Source: Thermohalobaculum sp039026375 (GTDB taxonomy: Bacteria > Pseudomonadota > Alphaproteobacteria > Rhodobacterales > Rhodobacteraceae). Taken from it: DNA of 64,000 nt. The stretch lies in assembly GCA_039026375.1 (NCBI GenBank), contig JBCCML010000001.1:121290-185289 (forward strand). The letters are read 5' to 3'. Under the pieces are notes generated by a model. The model ran no database searches, was not told the DNA's origin, and worked only from the letters and a program-made list of their open reading frames with translations. This document shows positions 51,796 to 60,938 of this stretch, piece after piece. Within the stretch, counting starts at the first letter, position 1. Every line of letters starts with the position of its first letter. Both the position numbers and the translations under genes were made by a program.

Positions 51796-52173
51796 ATGAG
51801 TAAACAAGGCATCTCCCGCCGCATGGCCCTGGCAGGGGCCGGCGTGGCGGCGGCGGCGTCCACCCTGCCGGTATCGGCCCTGGCGGCCACGGAAATTGAC
51901 GCGGCCCGCAAGCTGGTGGGCCAGCGCTACACGGTCGGGGCCGCGGGCCACACAGCCGTGCTGGAGGAGGTCGTGCCCCTGTCGCCTACGGTGCGCCCGC
52001 CCCTGACGGTGGTGCACCGCACGCCCTATGCGGCGGTCTTCCGGATGGACGGCGACGCGCTGGAGGACGGCACGTATGGCTTTTCAGCGGACGGTCTGGT
52101 GGCCGAGCCGCTGATGGTCAGCGCCTTCACCGGCGCTGATGGCCAGCCTCGGCTGGAAGCCGTCTTCAACTGA
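51796..52173 (+). CDS. Tat-exported DUF6916-like protein
   Basis: A 125-residue protein. The N-terminus ISRRMALAGAGVAAAASTLP is a twin-arginine signal, cleaved near SALAA, so the folded protein should reach the periplasm. The mature domain (about residues 35-125) follows the DUF6916-like pattern: a VGQRYTVG strand, VLEEVVPL, PYAAVFRMDGDALEDGTYGF and a final LEAVFN. The same fold appears without a signal in the gene at 53329-53604. An AGAAGGAG ribosome site precedes the start. It is the last gene of the collar operon; a role as partner or anchor of the collar proteins is inference. Confidence 0.75.
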   Translation: MSKQGISRRMALAGAGVAAAASTLPVSALAATEIDAARKLVGQRYTVGAAGHTAVLEEVVPLSPTVRPPLTVVHRTPYAAVFRMDGDALEDGTYGFSADGLVAEPLMVSAFTGADGQPRLEAVFN

Positions 52174-52178
52174 CCCGG

Positions 52179-52208
52179 GACGGGGGGCGCCGCTGGGCGC
52201 CCCCCGTC
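52179..52208 (+). terminator. Strong hairpin terminator after the collar operon
   Basis: A perfect 13-bp inverted repeat, GACGGGGGGCGCC and GGCGCCCCCCGTC around a GCTG tetraloop, starts 5 bases after the stop of the Tat gene. The T run after it is weak (CTGTT). It separates the collar operon from the GNAT gene. Confidence 0.75.
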
Positions 52209-52235
52209 CTGTTAAACGCTGCCTCTCCCCACCAG

Positions 52236-52769
52236 ATGCCCAAGACCGAGACCCCAAAACCCAAACGCGCGGCCAAACACGGGCTGGCCTACCGGCCCAC
52301 GACCAAGGCCGACAACAAGGTCCTTGCGCGCATCTACGCCTCGACCCGGGCCGAGGAGGTCGCGCGCACCGGCTGGGACCAGACCCGGCAGCGCGACTTT
52401 CTGCAAATGCAGTTCGACGCCCAGGACGTCCACTACAAAGCGCATTACCCCGATGCCGCGTGGCTGCTGATCGTCCAGGGCATCATCCCTGTGGGGCGGC
52501 TCTACCTCGAGGATTGGGACAGCCAGCTCCGCATCATCGACATCGCCTTTCTGGCCGAGTTTCGCGGCCGCGGCTGGGGCGAGGCGGTGCTGCGCGATCT
52601 AATGGAGACGACAGGCGCCACCGGCCGCGCGGTCTCGATCCACGTGGAAAAGCAAAACCCAGCCATGCGGCTCTACAAACGGCTGGGATTTCAGATGATC
52701 GAGGATAAGGGCGTCTATGACCTGCTGGAATGGCGTCCCACCCCTGGGAGCGCGAAGCCGCCCCGATAG
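52236..52769 (+). CDS. GNAT family N-acetyltransferase beside the collar operon
   Basis: A 177-residue acetyltransferase. After a basic N-terminus (PKTETPKPKRAAKHG) the GNAT fold runs from about residue 18. The acetyl-CoA loop is LAEFRGRGWGEAVLRDLM (R-G-x-G-x-G/A), and HVEKQNPAMRLYKRLGFQMI is the conserved C-terminal helix-strand. No strong ribosome site is seen before the ATG at 52236; the start is set by the conserved fold and the terminator 28 bases upstream. Genes of this type are found beside MdpB-like collar genes in other bacteria, to my recollection. Its substrate could be one of the neighbouring proteins or peptides, which is a guess. Confidence 0.85.
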   Translation: MPKTETPKPKRAAKHGLAYRPTTKADNKVLARIYASTRAEEVARTGWDQTRQRDFLQMQFDAQDVHYKAHYPDAAWLLIVQGIIPVGRLYLEDWDSQLRIIDIAFLAEFRGRGWGEAVLRDLMETTGATGRAVSIHVEKQNPAMRLYKRLGFQMIEDKGVYDLLEWRPTPGSAKPPR

Positions 52770-52861
52770 CCCCCCACCCTGGTCCGTTGTGCGACCCGGC
52801 ACGGATGCCGGATCACCGGTTGGCAAGGCCACAACCCTCGGTCGGGGGTCGCAGCAGCCCG

Positions 52862-53104
52862 TTACAGCCTGAACTTCGGCTTGGTCGATGCCGTCGGCTT
52901 CAGCTTGCTCTGGTCCAGCTTCGGCTTTTGCATCCCGCTCAGGTCGACCTTGGGCTGGTGCATCTCGCCCGGGAACGATTCCGGATTGTGCATCTCGCCC
53001 GGAAAGGCTTCCGGGTTGTGCATCTCGCCAGGAAAGCCGCCAGCCGCGGATTCCAGTTCATCGTCAGAGATTGCCTCAGGTGTCGACTTGTCTTTCTCGG
53101 TCAT
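52862..53104 (-). CDS. Peptide with double-glycine leader and decapeptide repeats (RiPP-precursor-like)
   Basis: An 80-residue protein. The first 23 residues are Glu/Asp-rich and end ISDDELESAAGG, a double-glycine leader of the kind cut by peptidase-containing ABC exporters. The remaining 57 residues are 10-residue repeats: FPGEMHNPEA, FPGEMHNPES, FPGEMHQPKV, then weaker DLSGMQKPKL, DQSKLKPTAS and TKPKFRL. The charge changes from acidic to basic along the peptide. No Cys is present, so lanthipeptide-type rings are excluded. The ATG at 53104 follows an AAGGGGA box; a longer frame from 53164 adds only Arg-rich sequence. No maturase or exporter is within the window. I do not recognise the family; a bacteriocin, signal peptide or secreted structural peptide are all possible. 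Confidence 0.7.
   Translation of the reverse strand: MTEKDKSTPEAISDDELESAAGGFPGEMHNPEAFPGEMHNPESFPGEMHQPKVDLSGMQKPKLDQSKLKPTASTKPKFRL
52946..53035 (-). repeat. Three 30-base tandem repeats encoding FPGEMHNPEx
   Basis: These are the three best copies of the decapeptide inside the double-glycine peptide gene. Each is 30 bases and shares the core GTGCATCTCGCC (plus strand). Three weaker copies follow toward the C-terminus (down to 52865). Confidence 0.85.
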
Positions 53105-53328
53105 TCGCGAACGTCCCCTTCTGTCGCTAACGCGCGCCCACCCCTGTGATGGCCGCCTGACCAAACCCTAAGCGCAACACACGTTCGGTGACAGTGACGG
53201 ATGCTACACATCCTGCCCAATCCCTCGTGGCGGGCAGACCGCCCAAATTCGATCGCCCAAATTCGCCAGCTGCGACGGCCAAGCGCGATTGGATGAAACA
53301 CCAGCCCGCCAATCCAGGGGTAGCGCGC

Positions 53329-53604
53329 TCAGGTGTAGACGGCCTCGTAGCCCATTCCCTGACCGAAGGGGCCGATCGGCACCAGGAAGACGTCGATCTC
53401 GTGGCCTGCCCCCGTCAGACGGTAAAGGCCCTGTTCCAGATGCGCGCCCTCCGGCCCTTCGAACACCGCCGAGAACCCGCCGCCCGCGCGCTCTGCCCGG
53501 GCGAGGCCGGCCACCTCGGTCAGTTTGACACTGAACGAACCGTCCTCCAGCGCCACCTGGAACGTCTGGCCGATCGCCGCTTCGAATTCCGTCTTGCTTT
53601 GCAT
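53329..53604 (-). CDS. Cytoplasmic DUF6916-like protein
   Basis: A 91-residue protein without a signal peptide. Its pattern, FEAAIGQTFQVALEDGSFSV, then VKLTEVAGL, FSAVFEGPEG, LEQGLYRLTGAG and a final GYEAVYT, parallels the Tat-exported protein at 51796-52173. It therefore looks like the bare form of the same domain. The ATG at 53604 has GGGGGAG 6 bases upstream; the open frame to 53685 is not needed. It is on the opposite strand to the collar genes, upstream of the double-glycine peptide in the same direction (224 bases apart), so the two may be expressed together. Confidence 0.75.
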   Translation of the reverse strand: MQSKTEFEAAIGQTFQVALEDGSFSVKLTEVAGLARAERAGGGFSAVFEGPEGAHLEQGLYRLTGAGHEIDVFLVPIGPFGQGMGYEAVYT

Positions 53605-53756
53605 GGTGTCTCCCCCGCCTTTGGTGCGGTTATGGCTGATCAGGGCGCGCCCGTCGACTACCCGGGTGCGGGGCGACGCCGGCATCCCAACACCACCAGA
53701 CTGGAAGTGCCCCGCGATCCCGGTCAGACTGCACGAAAACAGAACGGGAGGATCAT

Positions 53757-54641
53757 ATGGCTCAGCTTGGCGGCATCATCGCCCCCTTCACGACACCCTT
53801 TACCGAAGGCGGCGAAATCGACCTGTCCGCCGTGCCCAGTCAGGTCGACTGGCTGATCGCGAACGGCGTGCACGGGCTGGCCGCCGGTGGCAGCACGGGC
53901 GAGGGCCATGCCCTGAACCGCGACGAATATGTCAGCCTGATGGGCCAGACGGTCGAGGCCGTTGATGGCCGCGTACCCGTGGTGGCGGGGATCATCGCAA
54001 ACTCGACCGCCGAGGCGGCGGCCCGTGGCCAGCTGGTCAAGGGCCTGGGGGTGGCGGCCCTGCAGATCACGCCGCCGTCCTATCTGTTCAAGCCGGATGA
54101 CGACGCCCTGGTGCGCCACTTCCAAGAGATCCATGCCGAGTGCGACGTGCCCATCCTGATCTACAACGTGGTGCCCTGGTGCTACCTGTCGCCCGCCCTG
54201 CTGCTCAGGATCATGGACGAGGTGCCGGGCGTCCTGGGCGTCAAGCAAAGCGCCGGGGATATGAAGCTGTTTGCCGATTTGGTGCGCCAGGCAAATCCCC
54301 GCAATCTGATTTTCAGCGCGGTCGATGCGCTGCTCTACCCATCCTATCAGCTGGGGGCCATCGGTGCGATCGCCGCGATCCTGACGGCGGCACCCGGGCC
54401 GTCGGTCAAGTTGTGGGACGCAGTCGGGGCCGGTGACTGGCAGACGGCGCGCGACCTGCACGAGCGGTTAATGCCGCTGTGGGACGCCATCGGGCAGGAC
54501 AACATGCCGTCGCTTTGCAAGTACGCCCAGCAATTGCAGGGGGTCGATGCGGGCGTCGCCAGAAAGCCGACATCCCCCGCCACCGAAGATCAGAAGCAAG
54601 CCGTCCGCGCGGCGCTGACCGGGCTGGGACTGTTGGGCTAG
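53757..54641 (+). CDS. Dihydrodipicolinate synthase family aldolase/lyase
   Basis: A 294-residue (beta/alpha)8-barrel of the DapA/N-acetylneuraminate lyase family. The Schiff-base lysine is Lys163 in GVKQSAGDM, the catalytic Tyr is Tyr136 in LIYNVVPW, and the substrate-carboxylate motif is GGSTGEGHAL (44-53). The second Tyr of the DapA proton relay is not evident, and the residues around Tyr136 differ from DapA. It is therefore more likely a 2-keto-acid aldolase or lyase of a catabolic route than the lysine enzyme. A GGGAGG ribosome site precedes the ATG at 53757. It is isolated; the nearest gene on its strand is the GNAT gene about 1 kb upstream. Confidence 0.85.
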   Translation: MAQLGGIIAPFTTPFTEGGEIDLSAVPSQVDWLIANGVHGLAAGGSTGEGHALNRDEYVSLMGQTVEAVDGRVPVVAGIIANSTAEAAARGQLVKGLGVAALQITPPSYLFKPDDDALVRHFQEIHAECDVPILIYNVVPWCYLSPALLLRIMDEVPGVLGVKQSAGDMKLFADLVRQANPRNLIFSAVDALLYPSYQLGAIGAIAAILTAAPGPSVKLWDAVGAGDWQTARDLHERLMPLWDAIGQDNMPSLCKYAQQLQGVDAGVARKPTSPATEDQKQAVRAALTGLGLLG

Positions 54642-55000
54642 AGATCAGGGATGTTTGGCGCGCCGCTGACGCTGGTCCAGCGGGACCGCCAGCGCAAGGA
54701 TGCCGAACGCTTCGGCAGGCGCGGGCTCCGATCCGTTGGACGGGTTGCGGCGGCATCGGTGCGGGTGGGGCTTTTGAGGGGGTATTGCCCGGGCGCCCGA
54801 GGGCAATTCCGAGATCATCCGGAATTAGGTGACGGCGCGTGACATTATTCCGGATAAAATCACAAAGATCGGGTTAGCGACAAATTAACGGCACGATATC
54901 ACTTCGGAAATGTCACGTAATTCCGGATGATGGTTAACGGACATCGTCAGGCCCTACCGGGCCCGCGGCAGACATGCGCCACGGGCCCGGCCCCCAAGCA
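54642..55000. other. Intergenic region between converging dapA-like and acs genes, with hairpins and an inverted repeat
   Basis: No gene is supported. It holds a hairpin ATTGCCC/GGGCAAT at 54784-54807, possibly ending the dapA-like transcript. It also holds the inverted-repeat element at 54814-54931 and a 9-bp hairpin CCGGGCCCG/CGGGCCCGG at 54957-54990 just after the acs stop, likely to end the acs transcript (no T run). The part around 54840-54930 is strikingly AT-rich for this genome. Confidence 0.55.
54814..54931. repeat. 118-bp element bounded by a 20-bp terminal inverted repeat
   Basis: The left end (54814-54833) and the right end (54912-54931) match at 19 of 20 bases as inverted copies of ATCATCCGGAATTAGGTGAC. 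A third partial copy of the motif, ATTATTCCGGAT, is inside at 54844-54855. The interior is AT-rich and non-coding. This resembles a miniature inverted-repeat element; no target-site duplication was obvious. Confidence 0.55.
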
Positions 55001-56944
<1,944 letters not shown>

Positions 56945-57020
56945 GGCGTGTCTCCCCCTGGCGTTGGTTGGCTGCCGGGGGACCCCGCCCCCGGCGCGGA
57001 TTATTGGATCGCGGGCGCGA

Positions 57021-57818
57021 TCAGATGGCCAAGTATTCCTGACGCAGCTCGGCGTTGTCGAGCACCTCTTGCGCGGTGCCGTCAAAGACCACCTGACCCA
57101 TGTCCAGGATGATCGCCCGGTCGGCCAGGTGCAGGGCTGCAATGGCGTTCTGTTCCACGATGATCGTGGTCATGCCCAGCGACTTGATCTGCTCAAGCGT
57201 CTTCTCGATCTCCTGAACGATGACGGGAGCCAGCCCCTCATAGGGCTCGTCCAGCAACAGCAGTTTGACGTCGCGGGCCAGCGTGCGCCCGATGGCCAGC
57301 ATCTGCTGTTCGCCACCCGACAGGGTCGTGCCCTCTTGCTTGCGGCGCTCGCCCAGACGCGGGAAGAGGTCATAGATCCGCTCGATCGACCAGCCGTGCG
57401 GCGGGGCGATCTGGGCCAGTTTCAGGTTCTCTTCGACAGTCAGGCCCTGGATGATGCGCCGGTCCTCGGGCACCAGCCCGATGCCGTTTTGCGCCGCCTG
57501 GTGCGACTTCATCTCGTGCAGGGGCTTGTGGTCCAGCCAGATCTCGCCATGCGTCACCTGCGGGTCATCCACCCGGGCGATCGAGCGCAGGGTCGAGGTT
57601 TTGCCCGCCCCGTTCCGCCCCAGCAGGGCGACGATCTCGCCTTCACGGACATCAAAGCTAATGCCTTGAACGATATAGCTTTCCCCGTAGTAGGCGTGGA
57701 TATCCCAGCACGAGAAATAGGCTGGCGCGCCGCCCGTATTGGGCTTTGGTGCCACCCCCGGCGCCTGACCCTGGAACTGATCTTCCAGCAGTGTTTGGCG
57801 CTCTTCCGTGTTTGACAT
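57021..57818 (-). CDS. livF: LIV-type ABC transporter ATP-binding protein (LivF-like)
   Basis: A 265-residue ATPase of the hydrophobic amino acid/amide (HAAT) ABC family. Walker A is LLGRNGAGKTST, the signature is LSGGEQQML and Walker B is LLLLDEPYEGLAP; the Q-loop reads GLVPEDRRI and the H-loop is replaced by a T-I-I-V-E-Q type ending as in LivF. Start choice: an ATG at 57848 overlaps the livG stop by ATGA, but the ATG at 57818 has GGAGAG close upstream and matches relatives (MSNTEERQ), so 57818 is used. It follows livG directly and pairs with it to drive the LivHM channel. Confidence 0.9.
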   Translation of the reverse strand: MSNTEERQTLLEDQFQGQAPGVAPKPNTGGAPAYFSCWDIHAYYGESYIVQGISFDVREGEIVALLGRNGAGKTSTLRSIARVDDPQVTHGEIWLDHKPLHEMKSHQAAQNGIGLVPEDRRIIQGLTVEENLKLAQIAPPHGWSIERIYDLFPRLGERRKQEGTTLSGGEQQMLAIGRTLARDVKLLLLDEPYEGLAPVIVQEIEKTLEQIKSLGMTTIIVEQNAIAALHLADRAIILDMGQVVFDGTAQEVLDNAELRQEYLAI

Positions 57819-57844
57819 GGTTCTCTCCGCCAATTGTACGACGC

Positions 57845-58603
57845 TCATAGGTGCGCCCCCCCAAGGTAGGCTTCCTGGACCTTCGGATTACCCTTGATGT
57901 TTTCGGGGATATCCTCGGCGATCACGGTGCCCTGCGCCAGCACGCTGATCTTCTCGGCCAGCGAGAAGACGACGTGCATGTCGTGTTCGATCACCACCAT
58001 GGTGATGCCGCGGGATGCAATGGTCCGCAGAAGCTCGATCGTGTTGTTGGTGTCGGCGCGGGCCATGCCGGCCGTGGGCTCGTCCAACAGCAGCAGTTTG
58101 GGCTTCTGGACTAGGCCCATGGCCAGCTCCAGGCGCCGCTTGTCGCCGCGGCTCAGCTGGTTGGCGACCGCATCGGCCTTTTCGCCCAGACCCACATCGG
58201 CCAGCATTTCCATGGCCTGCTGGTAGATCGAGCGTTCACCGGTCACCGGGTTCCAAGCATTGATCGTGAAGGCGCCGTCGCGTTTGGCCAGCGCCGGGAT
58301 CATCACGTTTTCCAGCAGCGTCAGATCGCCAAAGATCTCGGGCGTCTGGAAGACGCGGCTGACGCCGGTCTGGTTGATCTCGTGCGGTTTGATCCCCAAA
58401 AGCGATTTGCCGTCGAACATCACGGTGCCCGTATCGGGCGTCAGCCGCCCGACAAAGCAGTTCAGCAGCGTCGACTTGCCGGCGCCGTTCGGGCCGATGA
58501 TGGCGTGGACGGTGCCTTCCTCGACCTCCAGGTTGACCTCGTTCAGGGCCTTCAGACCGCCAAAGCGCTTGTTGACGTTCTGAACTTTCAGAATGGTGCT
58601 CAT
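57845..58603 (-). CDS. livG: LIV-type ABC transporter ATP-binding protein (LivG-like)
   Basis: A 252-residue ATPase, partner of LivF. Walker A is IGPNGAGKSTLLNC, the signature is LSRGDKRRLEL (a slightly altered form, common in LivG-like proteins of this group) and Walker B is LLLLDEPTAGMA; the H-loop is VVIEHDMHVV. The Glu-to-neighbour features and the RVFQTPEIFGDLTLLENV loop mark it as LivG type. The ATG at 58603 has GAGGAG 7 bases upstream and is preferred to 58618. It begins 11 bases after the livM stop. The transporter substrate is not fixed by this subunit. Confidence 0.9.
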   Translation of the reverse strand: MSTILKVQNVNKRFGGLKALNEVNLEVEEGTVHAIIGPNGAGKSTLLNCFVGRLTPDTGTVMFDGKSLLGIKPHEINQTGVSRVFQTPEIFGDLTLLENVMIPALAKRDGAFTINAWNPVTGERSIYQQAMEMLADVGLGEKADAVANQLSRGDKRRLELAMGLVQKPKLLLLDEPTAGMARADTNNTIELLRTIASRGITMVVIEHDMHVVFSLAEKISVLAQGTVIAEDIPENIKGNPKVQEAYLGGAHL

Positions 58604-58614
58604 GCGCTCTCTCC

Positions 58615-59787
58615 TCACTCGGCCGGGACGGACGCGCCGGTTGCGCCCTTGTCATCGGTGCCTTTGCGGCGGAATAGACGGAACAAGCGGTTGATGCCTT
58701 CCATCAGCCCGCCGGGCAGGAAGATGACGATCAGCATGAAAACGATGCCCAGGGTCAGCAGCCAGCCGTCACCGACGAAGGTGCTGGCGACCTTGACGAC
58801 GGCGTCCTGCAGCCCGCCGGGCAGGAAGTCGAAGGCGGCGGCCAGGGTGTTTTCGTGCATGGCCGAGAAGATGTTCTCGAAGTACTTTATGGCGCCTGCG
58901 CCGATCACCGGGCCCAACAGCGTCCCCGTACCGCCCAGAATGGTCATCAGAACCACCTCGCCCGAGGCCGTCCAGATCATCCGCTCGGCCCCAGCCAGCG
59001 GGTCCATGACCGCCATCAGGCCACCGGCCAGACCGGCATACATGCCCGAGATCATGAAGGCCGCCAGGGTATAGGGCTTGGAGTTGATGCCCGTGTAGTT
59101 CAGGCGGTTCTGGTTGGTCTTGATCGCTTTCAGCATCATCCCAAAGGGCGAGCGGAAGATCCGCATCGACAGGTAGAAGCAAAGGATCAGCACCACCGCG
59201 CAGAAGTAGAAGCCCACGTTGAACTGGAAGCCGCTGACCTCCCATGTCTGGGTCATGCTGAGGCCGAAGAGATCAGGCGACGGCAGGACCGAGCCGTAGT
59301 CGCGCCCGAAGACCGACGTATCCAGCCAGCGCGCGTCCGCCTGCTGCAACTGCAGGCCCGTCTCGCCGTTGGTGATCGGTGTCAGGACCGAATAGGCCAG
59401 GCGATAGCTCATCTCGGCAAAGGCCAGCGTCAGGATCGAGAAGTAGATCCCCGACCGCCGCAGACTGACAAAGCCGATGATGACAGCGAACACCGCCGAC
59501 ATCAGCACCGCCATGATCAGCGCCGGGACCGGGTTCATCGAAAACAGCTTGAACGTCCAGACCGCCGTGTAGGACCCGACCCCCAGAAAGGCCGCGTGGC
59601 CAAAGGACAGGTAGCCGGTCAGGCCGAACAGGATGTTGAAGCCGATGGCGAAGATGCCGAAGATCGCGAACTTCTGCAGCAGGTCCGGATAGGCCGCCCC
59701 CAGCGGGTACAGGATGATCGGCCCCGCCAGCACACAGACCGAGAAGACGGCCAGCAACAGGAAGTCGTTCTTTGAGGTGCTTCTCAT
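58615..59787 (-). CDS. livM: LIV-type ABC transporter permease (LivM-like)
   Basis: A 390-residue inner-membrane permease with about nine or ten hydrophobic helices. The conserved HAAT permease segments are present: NILFGLTGYLSFGHAAFLGV (residues ~52-71), then MLKAIKTNQNRLNYTGIN as the cytoplasmic coupling region for the ATPases, and MTILGGTGTLLGPVIGAGAI. The C-terminal tail is long and charged (FRLFRRKGTDDKGATG). A periplasmic insertion near residues 140-175 is larger than in E. coli LivM. It begins 3 bases after the livH stop, so translation is probably coupled. Confidence 0.9.
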   Translation of the reverse strand: MRSTSKNDFLLLAVFSVCVLAGPIILYPLGAAYPDLLQKFAIFGIFAIGFNILFGLTGYLSFGHAAFLGVGSYTAVWTFKLFSMNPVPALIMAVLMSAVFAVIIGFVSLRRSGIYFSILTLAFAEMSYRLAYSVLTPITNGETGLQLQQADARWLDTSVFGRDYGSVLPSPDLFGLSMTQTWEVSGFQFNVGFYFCAVVLILCFYLSMRIFRSPFGMMLKAIKTNQNRLNYTGINSKPYTLAAFMISGMYAGLAGGLMAVMDPLAGAERMIWTASGEVVLMTILGGTGTLLGPVIGAGAIKYFENIFSAMHENTLAAAFDFLPGGLQDAVVKVASTFVGDGWLLTLGIVFMLIVIFLPGGLMEGINRLFRLFRRKGTDDKGATGASVPAE

Positions 59788-59790
59788 GGC

Positions 59791-60870
59791 TCAGGTCTCC
59801 ATCACGCCCTTGTGGCCCATCAGCCCCCGCGGGCGGACCAAAAGAACGATCATTGCGACGAGGTAGATGATGATCTGGTCGATACCGACGATCAGGTTCA
59901 CCAACAGCTGGAATTGCAGGAATTCGGGGATGATGCTGATGATCGTATCCTTCAGGATGGTCATCGAGGCAAAGCTCTGCAGGATGCCCAGCAGGAAGCC
60001 TGCCGCGACCGCCCCACCCAGCGATCCCATGCCGCCAACCACGACCACAACGAAGCTCAGCACCAGGAAGTCCAGACCCCAGTGATAATCGGGCGGCTGG
60101 ATCGGCGTGTACATCACGCCCGCAAGGCCCGCCACAACCGCGGCAATCCCGAAGACGGTGGTGAAGCGCCGGTCGATATCGATGCCCAGCAGGCCCACGG
60201 TCTCGCGGTCTGCCATGCCGGCGCGCACGACCATGCCCCAGGTCGTGAACTGCAGGAAGGCAAAGACCGACCCGATCACGACCAGCGAGAACAGGAAATA
60301 GACCAGCCGCCAGGTTGGGTAGGGCACCGTGCCCGGGTCAAAGCCCAGCATGACGCCAAAGTCCACCATGCCGGTGAAGATCTCGGGCGCATTTTGCGGC
60401 ACCGGGTTGGCGCCGTAGAATTTCTTGACGATCTCGCCCAGCACGATCGCCAGGCCAAAGGTGACCAGGATCTGCTCGGCGTGCGGGCGCTTGTAGAAAT
60501 ACCGGATCAGCCCGCGCTCCATGATGATGCCCGCAAGCAGCATCACGGGGATGGCGATCAGGATCGAGACCGGGACTGAGTAATCCAGGATGGCACTGCC
60601 GAAATCGCCCAGATAATACTCGATATAGGGCGTTCGGATCTCCATCGGGGTGCCCCAGGCGGTCAGCTGATTGGGGTCGGTGGCCACCAATTCCAGCCCC
60701 AGCAGCGTCTTGACCGTGACGGCGACGAATGCCCCCAGCATGAACAGCGCGCCGTGGGCAAAGTTCACAACCCCCAGCGTGCCGAAGATGATGGTCAGGC
60801 CAAGCGCGATCAGCGCATAGGCGCCGCCCTTGTCCAGGCCATTCAATACTTGCAGGATTATTGCATCCAT
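59791..60870 (-). CDS. livH: LIV-type ABC transporter permease (LivH-like)
   Basis: A 359-residue inner-membrane permease forming the channel with LivM. Eight or so helices are visible. Family segments are LNGLDKGGAYALIALGLTII, GVVNFAHGALFMLGAFVAV, the coupling loop VRAGMADRETVGLLGIDIDR and VVVGGMGSLGGAVAAGFLLG. It is about 60 residues longer than E. coli LivH because of a periplasmic insertion near residues 45-85 (LVATDPNQLTAWGTPMEIRT). It lies 68 bases after the binding-protein gene, with a hairpin between. Confidence 0.92.
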   Translation of the reverse strand: MDAIILQVLNGLDKGGAYALIALGLTIIFGTLGVVNFAHGALFMLGAFVAVTVKTLLGLELVATDPNQLTAWGTPMEIRTPYIEYYLGDFGSAILDYSVPVSILIAIPVMLLAGIIMERGLIRYFYKRPHAEQILVTFGLAIVLGEIVKKFYGANPVPQNAPEIFTGMVDFGVMLGFDPGTVPYPTWRLVYFLFSLVVIGSVFAFLQFTTWGMVVRAGMADRETVGLLGIDIDRRFTTVFGIAAVVAGLAGVMYTPIQPPDYHWGLDFLVLSFVVVVVGGMGSLGGAVAAGFLLGILQSFASMTILKDTIISIIPEFLQFQLLVNLIVGIDQIIIYLVAMIVLLVRPRGLMGHKGVMET

Positions 60871-60894
60871 CGCTTGGTCCCCTCCGATGATGGG

Positions 60895-60921
60895 GCCGGC
60901 CGCGCCCTATGCGCGACCGGC
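60895..60921 (-). other. Hairpin between the binding-protein gene and livH
   Basis: An 11-bp stem with a 5-base loop. In the minus-strand RNA it pairs fully with one G-U wobble (GCCGGUCGCGC and GCGCGGCCGGC); on the plus strand the same position would be a C-A mismatch. A T6 run lies on the plus-strand side only. It fits an mRNA stabiliser or partial terminator that raises the amount of binding protein over permease. Confidence 0.6.
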
Positions 60922-60938
60922 TTTTTTACAGGCGCGGA

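Noticed and set aside
52862..53164. Longer start at 53164 for the double-glycine peptide
   Set aside because: The added 20 residues are Arg-rich and unlike a leader; the ATG at 53104 has the ribosome site and a normal acidic leader.
53757..54641. Biosynthetic dapA for lysine
   Set aside because: The Schiff-base Lys and one Tyr are present, but DapA's second relay Tyr is not evident and the context is not lysine synthesis; called only to family level.
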